DNA of 64,000 bases from the NCBI RefSeq assembly GCF_018446385.1, contig NC_055996.1, positions 16,851,317 through 16,915,316 of the forward strand, in the 5' to 3' direction. Every line of letters starts with the position of its first letter. Within the stretch, counting starts at the first letter, position 1. The translations under genes were made by a program, and so were the position numbers. This document shows positions 47,042 through 56,699 of this stretch, one piece after another. Below the pieces are notes generated by a model. It saw nothing but the letters and a program-made list of their open reading frames with translations. It did not search any database and had not been told where the DNA came from. This DNA is from Zingiber officinale (taxonomy: Eukaryota; Streptophyta; Magnoliopsida; Zingiberales; Zingiberaceae).

Positions 47042-48709
47042 TGTTAGGATCGATGATCGCGGCTAGAGAGGGGGGTGTGAATAGCCGACCCCAAATCTTC
47101 GCGTTTCTTCCTACGATTAGGGTTAGCGCAGCGGAAATAAACAAAAGAAACGACAACGGAGAATAGCAAACCTCAAACTCGTCGATGTAACGAGGTTCGG
47201 AGATGATACTCCTACTCCTCGGCGTGTCCGTAAGGTGGACGAAGCCTATCAATCCGTCGGTAGATGAGACCCCGGAAAACCGGCTAATAACAACTCCTTC
47301 TGGGTGGAGAAACCTCGCCACAATAACTTGCAACAACAAGATAGAAATACAGTAAGAAATACAAACAATATGAATGTAAAACACCTTGCTTGCCTTCGAC
47401 TGGTTTCCGTTGTCGAAGCAGCAACTTCACGGAAGAACAGCAGCAGCTAACCAGCCGGGGAAGCTCACACGAAGCTTCACGAATCAGAGAGCTCAGCAAA
47501 GCTCAAGTGCAGCAAGAAGCAGGGGCAAGAAGGAAGAAGTAACTCTCTGAAACAGTAGATCCTCAACCCCTTTTATAACCTGCGAAGAAGACACAGAAGA
47601 GACTAGCCGTTGCTACGCAACGGCTAGGACGTGGACCGATCAGGCTTCATCCTGATCGATCCACAAGGGTCTTGATCGGTCACAAGACCGATCAGGCCCT
47701 TCCCTGATCGGTCATGAGGACCGATCAGGTCCTTCCCTGATCGGTCCCATGACCGATCAGGACCTTTCCCTCTCGAAGATGATCTCCTTCTGATCGATCA
47801 CTGATCGATCTGCTGACCGATCAGATAAGCAGCAGAATGCTTCTGTTTGGTTACTGATCGGTCACCAGACCGATCAGATAACCCAGCGTATCACTGGATC
47901 GGTCACCAGACCGATCCAGGTTTAGAGCTCCCAGCCCTAAATCCTACTTGGTCCTGAGAACGAGCTACCGAGCCCTCTCTGACCTAGTCCGGAGAACGAG
48001 CTGCCGAGCCCTCTCCGACTTCGTCCGGTCCAGAGAATGAGCTACCGAGCCCTCTCTGACCTAGTCCGGAGAACGAGCTACCGAGCCCTCTCCGACTTCG
48101 CATGCCAAGCTTCCATACTTGGACTTTTCCCGTGCCAAGTCTCCATACTTGGGCTTTTCCCGTGCCAAGCTCCCTGCTTGGACTTTTCCGTACAAAGTCT
48201 CCATACTTGGACTTTACCCGTGCAAAGTCTCCATACTTGGACTTTTCACCAGATGTCTGGTCAATCTTGACCCATCTGGATTCCCCTTGCCTGGCTTCAC
48301 TCACCAGGACTTCCGAACTGCCTAGCTTCACTCACTAGGTCTTTCCCCTGCCTGGCTTCACTCACCAGTTCTTTCCCAATTGCCTAGCTTCACTCACCAG
48401 GACTTTCTCCAACTGTCTGGCTTCACTCACCAGGACTTCCCGACTGCCTGGCTTCACTCACCAGGACTTTTCGAACTGCCTGGCTTCACTCACCAGGACT
48501 TCCCAGTCAAGTATCCGGTCAACCTTGACCTACTTGACTCTTCTTCATCCAACCTGATCAGACCCTGATCAGTATCTCTCCGCATGGACAACTGTACCTG
48601 CATTGTCCATGTCTACATATCTTTCTGTATTGTCAAACATCGAAACCATGACCAAGGTTTACGCTTGGTCAACTAGGTCAACCTTGACCTACTGGAAATT
48701 ACACCAACA
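47042..48709 (-). repeat. Element C right (5') LTR
   Basis: 1668 bp, nearly identical to the left LTR but with four instead of nine GAACGAGCT units (47957-48095). The 195-bp length difference equals five units. Confidence 0.93.
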
Positions 48710-49274
48710 TTGGGGGCCGAAACTGATCTCAAGCCCTCAACTTTTTCCTTGCTGCATCTGACAGTGTGTATTTCTAGGCGCCAGACATGCAACTTCCTCG
48801 TCTGATTTGAGTCACCGCTGGTTGGCTCACTCGCTATCATTCCAATCTCTCCTCGAGCGGTGTTGTTTCGGTTCTCCCCTCCCGAGCCAAGGTCTTGGTC
48901 CATTCAACAGAAGCTCGGGCGGGACTTGTGTTGTTTCTCCTTTGAGGTTGATGATGACGCCGCTCAGATGCCACTCGATCGCCATCTCACCGCTCCGTTG
49001 ATCAACGACTCTTATGTCTATCGGGTGATGGCAATCGACGGCGATATCCTCGAGGATCCAGTTGGCTCAAAATTGGCATCAGATCGTAGCAATCGTGCAT
49101 GTTGTGTGTTGCTGACTGATGGAACTAGCAAAACATTGGCGTCCATACCTTTCCCTTCATCACCTTTTGGTGATTGACTACTACATGTTGTACCACATGT
49201 GTTCTAGGCTCCTGGTGTTGCTGTGCACCTCCCGCTTGGGGCCCCTTGAGTGGCTGATAGCTACTAGGTGGTCG
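48710..49274 (-). pseudogene. Element B gag-protease linker, continued after element C
   Basis: Resumes after the second TTGGG copy. The minus strand near 48715-48865 reads like the pol N-terminus of A and F (GDSNQTRKLHVWRLEIHTV). Stop codons are present further on. Confidence 0.7.
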
Positions 49275-50261
49275 TCATTCAGGCGCTCCTGTGGGTTCGG
49301 CCAATGCCTCCTTTCTTCTTGTTGCTTGGACCTCTTCCACATTTATGTACTCCGTGACCCTCCTGAGTAGGTGGTTAAAGTCCTTCGGCAGCCTTCGGAT
49401 GAGTGAGTCAAAGAACTCTCCTTCGATGATCTCCTGGGTGAAGGCATTTACCAATATTTCCGAGGAGACCGATGGAATATCCATGACCACCTGGTTGAAG
49501 CGCTTGATGTATGCCTTTAGTGCCTCCTTAGGCCCTTGTTTCAAGGAAAATAAGTTGACGCTTGTCTTCTGGTAGCAGCGGCTACTAGCGAAATGGTGTA
49601 AGAATGCCACTCGGAAGTCTTTGAAGTTGTGAATCGAGTCGATCGGCATTCGTCTGAACCAATGCTGCACTGACTCAGAAAGTGTAATGAGAAAGACTCG
49701 ACACTTTACCCCATCGGTGTACTAATGAAGTGTAGTCGCGTTATCAAACTGGGTCAGGTGGTCGTCTAGATTGGTCATTCCGTTATACTTGGCAATCGTC
49801 AACGAGGTGTAGTACTTTGGAAGAGGGTCATCCAAGATTTCCTGAGAAAACTGTTGATTGATCTGCTCGAGCGAATCATCGTTCCTTGGTGCTTTTCCTT
49901 TACATGCGTCCTGAACGAGCACTTCGTCTGAGGAGAATCCTCGTTCCAAATCCGCTCGGCCAAGCTTCTCTGTTGGAGTGTGGAATAGGGCTCGATGGAA
50001 GGGGATCAGCGCATGGGGTGCGTCTCCGTATGTGCCAGTCGGCTTCTTACTATATCCCCAAACGGATACATGATCCGCTCGGTCTCCATATCCGGTTAGA
50101 TGGCCGGCTGCTGTGGCCACGGGCTCCTGCACATGGCGATCGACTAGCGCCTGTTGTTGTTGCTGCTCCACTATTTTTGCCGCTCGGGCTTGTATTAACG
50201 CATCTAGCTCCCCCTTTATTAAAGTAACTGTGGCAAGTCGTCCAACGTCCTCCATCTTCAC
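49275..50261 (-). pseudogene. Element B gag, one internal stop
   Basis: Two open pieces, 49722-50261 and 49275-49670, in one reading context match the A gag. The first has the N-terminus and ILDDPLPKYYTSLTIAKYNG; the second has HWFRRMPIDSIHNFKDF and VTEYINVEEVQATRRKE. A TAG near 49719-49721 separates them where A has glutamine. The ATG at 50261 is about 40 bp inside the 5' LTR. Confidence 0.85.
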
Positions 50262-50301
50262 GTTTCGGATTCAGGCTACAATCCCACAGACGGTGTCAAT
50301 A

Positions 50302-51116
50302 TGATTCTGTCCGAAAATCGTGGAGACGGAAAGCTGGGGATGTGGCTGCTACATTGACTGGATGTAGACCATGCTCCGATCTGCAAGCACGAGCAACATC
50401 AATGCTGGATCAGGAAAGGAGTCTCCGACGTTGGCCCTCCGACGCTCAAGTCAGTTACCGACACGAAGAAGAAGATGAAACAACAATAACACATGCGCAA
50501 AAAGTGAATTACGCATCCCTGCGACGGTGTACGAACCCCCTTTATATAATGCCCTGGTGGGTGATGTGCGCGCTTTTCAAGGCATGTGCACGTTCTCCCA
50601 TTGGTTGCGGACATGTTCCCCAATTAGTTCTGGACATATGGTCATGGACACGTTCTCCAATTGGCCGTGGGCAAGTCCTCCGATTTGTCCGTCGTACGAT
50701 CTGCCTATAGACCATGTCATGTGTCGACGACGCCATCTCCCAAAAATATATTCAAATACACGTTAGCGTTCCCGCCGATTGATCGAGCAAGTAGTCGCTC
50801 GACCGAGTACTCTTCTACTCGGTCGAGTATTAATCCTCTGTTTGGCTGCTCTTCCCTATGACGACGAGTCTAGATAGTATGTTTACGCCCAACTGAAATA
50901 GCGATCTGGTCATCTACACACGCCTTCGCTTGGCTCATCCAATTGTCGATCAGGCGACTCATGCTCGGTCTGTCCTTGATGTGAGGCTCCTCTCGGCTAC
51001 CATTTAGTGAGCCCGTTGGTCATTTGACGTTAACCTCCTTGACTTTGACCTCCACGTCGATTGCTATTTTCTTCTTTTTGACCCTTACTTGATGGACCCT
51101 CTTTATCATCGTATCA
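50302..51116 (-). repeat. Element B right (5') LTR and adjacent PBS
   Basis: 815 bp with TGAT and ATCA ends. A TATATAAA promoter box read on the minus strand is at 50541-50548. The PBS (ACACCGTCTGTGGGA on the minus strand) lies at about 50282-50297. Confidence 0.87.
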
Positions 51117-52182
51117 CCTAAAGCTGAGCTGAGTTAAGCTCTAAGCTTAGCTTGTCTGGTTGACATCCCTACTTGAGACGGACGAGTTGGACCGCCGGAC
51201 GGATACAAGGGCTGAGATATGAACAAGGAATCAAGAAGAAATATGCACCGTCCATTATACTGGTCATTGAAAATTCAATGTTTTATTAGGGGGCTTTATA
51301 TGAAAATTAAGGATCATCTTTCCTATCAATACTGGAAATAGTTTCTTATAAAAAATAGGGTAAGACTGTGTATAATGAATTCTTTTCTAGAACCTTATAT
51401 GATAGGAACTTCATATACCGGACTACTCTTTTCTATCAATGCTATTCTGATTTAGATGCAATTAACTACCCTATAAATCGTTTAAATTGTAAGTATATTT
51501 CAGTTTTATAATGATTTTGGTTGGGGTTTTCTATTTCTAAGCTTCACTCACTTTGCTATATTTTACGTATTTGTATCAGTATTCAGTCAGTGATAAATAA
51601 TTAAATGAAGTCCTCCACGAAATGTAATCTTATCTTTTATTTCTAATATTAAGAAATCTTTTCCCATTGAGAATTTTCTCAGATAATATGCAAATGATCA
51701 GTTTTGACTTTTTCCAGGATCTCATAATCTATCGCCAAAAGAATATTTTTCTTTTAGGAAGGCAAGGTAGGACTTACGAGGAGTCCTTAGCATGCAAGGA
51801 AGGATCCACTTCCTATGTGGCTATGCATGCAAAGCAAAGTGAGAGAGATTAAGACAGAACAATTAAAAGCAAATTATAATTAAATGTCCGCCAGAACCCT
51901 TCTCTCCTGTTGATTTCTGTCATTTTATTCTGTTTTTTTTGGTCGCTTTATCCTCTCTTTCTTTCTCCTGGTTGCGTTCCGGGACTGGAGAGAACTATGG
52001 AGCTTTGCGTTGAAAAAAAGGGAGTTTTTTTGGTCATATTGTCGAAGAAGATGTTATGGAAGAATACTTAAAATTTAGTAGAAATTCTGATTAAAAAAAT
52101 CAGTTTTTCTTCCTCGAGCCAGTATTTCTGTGAGGATTTCTGTCGGAATTAACAAGTGGAAGGGGAAAGGGGGAAAGTGCGA
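51117..52182. other. Upstream and 5' leader region of the GATA gene
   Basis: The first 60 bp carry AGCTGAGCT and AAGCTTAGC motifs like those left of B. The remainder is AT-rich, with a pyrimidine-rich stretch near 51890-51970 that may belong to the transcribed leader. No extra gene is recognised. Confidence 0.45.
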
Positions 52183-55100
52183 ATGGGAAAGCACGGACCT
52201 TGCTGCCATTGTGGAGTCACAAGTGAGCTCCTTTCTCCCTAGTTTGACCTAATCTGGATTTTCGTTCCGCATGCCTGATTTATTTCTTTATTTCCTTATC
52301 TGATTTTAGTGTTTCTTGGTGTCTTTTCGACAAAATTGTTTGAGGACTGATGGCAAATTGCTTGCTCTTCCCGTAATCCTCTCTTTGAAGTCTTGATTGC
52401 TTCCAGGAATTTTGCTGTCTAAGAGGTTTCATGTTCATTGGTGTCGGATCAAATGGGTCATCTTGTTTTCTTTTCTGAATCTGTTTTTCATGCAGGTTGC
52501 TGAGGAGAAGTTGACTTCTTCCTGTCTGATATTGAACACGCACACAAAACTGAATCTAATCAAACTTAATGCTGAGTTAGGATTTTACACAGATGCAATT
52601 TGTGATAATCCCACAGCTTCTCAGGAGCACTACGCATCCAAATCTAAAGAAATTTGAAGTAGCTATCCATTTTGTTCAGAATCTTACGTGCAACAAATAT
52701 TGCAAAAATTTTCAGAGGTTTTGTGAGGTCTCCTGCCTCTTTTGGTAGCTTCAAGAAAATTAGACATCCACTTGGTCGGAGTGACTTTGCGGTAGTTTCA
52801 CTTGTCTATATGTGGAAACCGGCCAAAAACCGTAACATTCAACCATTAAAATTCATTCATTATCAGTTAAAATGCAATGAGTTTGCTCATAGGGAACAAA
52901 TCACTCACTGCCTATAATTGAGATATCCAATGTATACACCATAGGACCTGACCTGCTTGTTATTGGGAGCGACTTTAAAATAACATTCTAATTATGTGTC
53001 CTAAATGAAATATAGTTTGCATATTTCTACTAGTTCTCATCTTCTAATGAATGTAAAACCAGCCAGGATTTTAAAGGAGAGCTTGATTCCATAGCTTCTT
53101 TGATGTTGTATTTTCTTCAAGCAATATCACTTTCTGTGTGCTGAAGGCTATTTTCTTAGGCATTGTGTATTTTGTTATACCATTTCGCCGATTGATCCTT
53201 GAAACAATTATATTTCGATTGCTATTGCATCTTATTATCCTTTCATTCATTCTACTTTTGCTTGTTCCAAAGGGGAAAAAACAGAATTATGCTTCAGTAA
53301 GGAACTTTAGCATTTCTGAATTCTATGTTTCTGAGCACTCATATTCTCACCGAAGGTTACTGTTGATAGGCACTCCTCTCTGGAGGAATGGACCGCCCGA
53401 GAAACCAGTATTATGCAATGCATGTGGTTCCAGATGGAGAACCAAGGGTTCCTTGACAAACTATATACCACTCCATGCCCGAGAAGCTTTTGATACTGCT
53501 GAGTTAAAAGTGCCAAAAGTAATAGCCTTCAGATCCAATGAACAGAAGTTGCATAAAAACAATCAAAACAAATGGAAATTTGAAAGTGAATGTGAAATGC
53601 AATATTACGGTCAGAATTTCTGCAAGTTCATCGAGGGTGATACAAGCAATCGTTCAAGTTCTGGGTCAGCCGTATCAGGTTCAAACAGCTGTTTGCACTA
53701 CGGCACTGATGATGCCAGCAATATAACAGGTATCTTCTAAGCAATAAACTCACTACCCTTCTTGTGTTCTCCCTACTATAAACAATATCTTGATACTATC
53801 TGGCACGTTAAGGTTGACAATTAATACTACATTTGTTTGGTTAAGTTTATTCTTTCCATCAGCGTGCTACAAGATATATGTGGGTTATGAAATGCATCTT
53901 GTAATGTTCTATTATTGACTTAATCATCACCCTAATCTGTACATTGTGGTTATTGAGTTTCCATTCCAGGTTCGGTGCAATCAAATGCCTGTGATTCACT
54001 GATTCCTTCTAAGAAGAGATCATTTGTTACTCGTCCGAAGCTTTCTGTTGAGAAACTAATAAAAGAATTATATTCCATATGGCATGAAGAGCAGGCTTCT
54101 AATCTGTCTATAAACTCAGAAGATGATCTGCTTTATAGCTGCAGTACCCCACTCGGTTCAATTGAGATTGGGTATGGAAGCGTACTCATTAAAACTGCTA
54201 GCTCAAAATCAGTAGAAGAGGAATCAGAAGCTAGCTCATTTCCAGTGGATAAATCATACAATACCAATGTAAGTTATTCAGGTTCAGCTTCTATTCAAAA
54301 CAAGCAAACGCTGACTCCTTGTGCTAATACATTGAAGTCTTGCTCCGCTTTGTAGTATGCATTGTCTAAGAAGATTGACGGAGAAAGTGACAGACCAATC
54401 ACTCAAAATCTTGCGGGCCTTTCCGATTTGTCATCTCTTAAAAGGAAGCATGAGAGGCAAAACCAGATCCATTCAGGTTTTGTTCTTAAATTTTTCTACC
54501 AAACAAGTGAAGCATTTTCTCTTAAAAGGAAGGCCATCTAACAAATATATTAAGAATAAGGCCAATTTTATTTTTAGCTATGCCAAAGACAACATCTCAA
54601 TGAACCGATACATCTAGTTCTTACAAAATACCATAGCCTGCACTAGAAAATGTTCTTGTCATTTTATTTTTGTTTTGTTTCGTGCAAAGGCATTTCAATT
54701 CTTCAATCAGCCGTTATAATTTTGTACCATCTTTAATTGTTGTACTCATTTATTGTTTCATGTCTAATCAACTTCTCCAACATATATTGTAGAGTTTCTC
54801 TTTGTTGATACTAGTTCGATACTAGTATCAATAACTTTGTTGATACTAGGCTGAGTTGCATATTCACTTGGAACGCCGAAATGATCCCTACATATATGTT
54901 GTGAGACAAGCTTTATGAATGTGTTTATAGCAAAAAGAAAGATAAAATTCAGCAAATATGAGAATGTTAATGTATCTGATAGATGTTAATGTATCTGATA
55001 TTACTTCAGGAATCACAGTACAGTATACGATTGGTAGATAGCAAAACGATATAAAATAGATTATTATTCTCAATGGTTGCGCGGTGAATTTCAGATTTGA

Positions 55101-55405
55101 AAGGCACTGCAAGAAGCCCCAAAAGAGTGCGCCATTCTGGGGACGATAACCCACCTTCAAAATGCTTAACTCAGCTGGATTCCAGTCATGATGCAGCTTG
55201 CTTCAGTCCTAGAAGAGTTTCTGCAGTTCTTCCTGACAAGAGCTCTACCTTTTCATCTCCAACGCAGTTCATCGCCGACAGCTGTGAAAGTAAAATGCTT
55301 CTTAATGTGCCTACAAACACATCAATTGCTGAAGCAGAACTGCTGTACCATCCATGGAAGAAGAAAACAAACCGAAATGGATCGCCGAGTGTAGTTGACA
55401 TGTGA
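52183..55405 (+). CDS. GATA26: GATA26/27-type zinc-finger protein, five exons, 376 aa
   Basis: A DNA-binding GATA-family regulator acting in the nucleus. Exons are 52183-52222, 53370-53729, 53970-54268, 54356-54476 and 55095-55405; they join in frame with GT-AG borders. The start MGKHGPCCHCGVT is typical of this subgroup, with the finger at the very N-terminus: C7-X2-C10-X18-C29-X2-C32. Intron 1 splits the finger after the first cysteine pair. The segment EKLIKELYSIWHEEQAS and the acidic patch after it are also typical of the subgroup, and a basic SPKRVRHSGDD stretch follows. Assignment is by resemblance to Arabidopsis GATA26/27 from memory. Confidence 0.9.
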
Positions 55406-55810
55406 TGCCATGGGCTATAGTTTGTTTATCTATAGCCTGGCAAGATAGTTCTAATACAATTCAGAGTTAAAGAGCATTTCATATTTTGTATAAACAGTAG
55501 TGATGGATTGGAGTTACAGAGTTGTTCTGTATAGCCAATAAAAAGAATGCAATAAAATAGAGCTCTATAATAACTGCAGAGTGTGAATAAGTTATTAATC
55601 TCATTGTGGTATGCTTCCTTTTTCAATTTAAATGGGATAAATATCTTGAAGGCCATTTTCTGAATGTTATGTTCTAGATTTACGTAATAAGTAAATCAAA
55701 CGAAAGATCGTCTACCTTCAGAAGTCAATAGAAAAAAAAAAAAAGCTACTAATCTATTGGCGGTAAGAGGATGTCAGTTATGTGAATTTAATGGAGAATA
55801 AATGACAATA
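55406..55810. other. GATA 3' flank
   Basis: AT-rich, with an AATAAA-like signal near 55540. No other feature seen. Confidence 0.45.
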
Positions 55811-55827
55811 AGCATTCCTTTTTATTA

Positions 55828-56033
55828 AAAAAAAATTTGATAATCCTAATTAGCTTCATTGACTATTTCTGAGGTGATCGGTCCAGTGCACTGACTACTA
55901 GGGTAAATCGGGAAGCTACTAGGGTAAATCGAGAAGTGCACGCAGCGGCGGCCAGCCCAGAAGCTGGGATTCGAACTGGGAATGCCTGGGAGACAACCTG
56001 AATGTCCTACTGCGACACCATAACCCCGAAGAC
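55828..56033 (-). mobile_element. tRNA-derived SINE candidate
   Basis: Flanked by a perfect 17-bp direct repeat, AGCATTCCTTTTTATTA (55811-55827 and 56034-56050). Read on the minus strand, it begins near TCTTCGGGGTTATGG, has a promoter A-box-like TGGTGTCGCAGTAGG and a B-box-like GTTCGAATCCC 40-45 bp later, and ends in a T-rich tail. The length (206 bp) and target-site repeat fit a SINE. I did not assign a family. Confidence 0.75.
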
Positions 56034-56050
56034 AGCATTCCTTTTTATTA

Positions 56051-56699
56051 GAATCATCAACAGGTGCATTGTAATAATTACAAAATTGTAATTATTACAA
56101 TACAAATATTTATATTATAATAATTATAACATTATAGCTCTTACACTACATATTCGATTTATTCATCTAAAATTCACGTTATAACCGTTATGATTTTATA
56201 ATTATTACACCACGAATTTGATCTATTCATTTAACATTCACATTATAACAGTTCATAATACATATTTGATATATTAATTTAATATTCATATTAATTATGA
56301 AATCATAATTATTACAATTCAAATTTTATATGTTTAACAACATTCACAGTAGTAATTATGAAATTATAATAATATTATAGATTTAATATGTGAGAGAAAC
56401 TATAATTATTATAAAAATATTATAGATTTAATATGCGAGACATTCGATAATAATATCGAACAGTAGTCCGATTAAAAAAAAAAAAAAACTCTCGTGTAAT
56501 GATTCCAAAATGGGATAAAGTTGAGCATTTTTTAATGATAAATTAAATTAAATTAAAATGGTCCTTTTAATAAAAACTAAATAAAAGTAAAAAAAGGAAT
56601 AAAAATGAAATTCCCTATCATTACAAATGTCATTGTTCTATCGCCCGTTCCTTCAGCGGCGTTCGTTCGTGTATCCATTCGCTGCCCTACGAATCTGCG
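56051..56699. promoter_or_regulatory. Upstream region of the deacetylase gene
   Basis: AT-rich with many ATTATAATTAT motifs up to about 56600, then GC-rich leader sequence directly before the start codon. No specific regulatory site is recognised. Confidence 0.45.

Larger units (their letters stand above)
41799..48709 (-). mobile_element. Element C: gag-only copia-like LTR retrotransposon
   Basis: LTRs at 41799-43661 and 47042-48709, ends TGTTAG and CCAACA, flanked by a perfect TTGGG duplication (41794-41798 and 48710-48714). The PBS for initiator tRNA-Met is at 47028-47039 (minus). A gag frame runs 45505-46980; the rest of the 3.4-kb interior lacks pol. It is unrelated in detail to D but has the same gag-only plan. 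The LTRs are very similar outside the repeat array, so C is probably a recent insertion. Confidence 0.92.
13304..51116 (-). mobile_element. Element B: Tat-type Ty3/gypsy retrotransposon with nested insertions
   Basis: Left LTR is 13304-13653 plus 33615 to about 34072, split by element A. Right LTR is 50302-51116. Reading on the minus strand gives PBS, gag (49275-50261), protease (split by element C), RT, RNase H, integrase, a 37-bp tandem array and an antisense gene remnant. LTR ends are TGAT and ATCA. The five bases flanking each side (ATCCC and CCTAA) do not match, so target-site duplication is not confirmed; end erosion is possible. Removing A and C, the element itself is about 11 kb. Confidence 0.85.

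Noticed and set aside
13304-51116. Five-base target duplication for element B
   Set aside because: The flanks ATCCC and CCTAA do not match, so none is claimed.
53138-53369. Upstream extension of the second GATA exon as a separate start with a hydrophobic leader
   Set aside because: A TAG acceptor at 53369 and an upstream exon at 52183 complete the zinc finger, so the hydrophobic sequence is intron.
54356-54476. GATA pseudogene because of the in-frame TAG at about 54353
   Set aside because: A GTAAGT donor at 54269 and the TAG as acceptor define an 87-nt intron; joining is in frame.
55828-56033. A functional tRNA gene
   Set aside because: B-box-like sequence is present, but no complete cloverleaf with an acceptor stem could be seen, and the insert has a target duplication.
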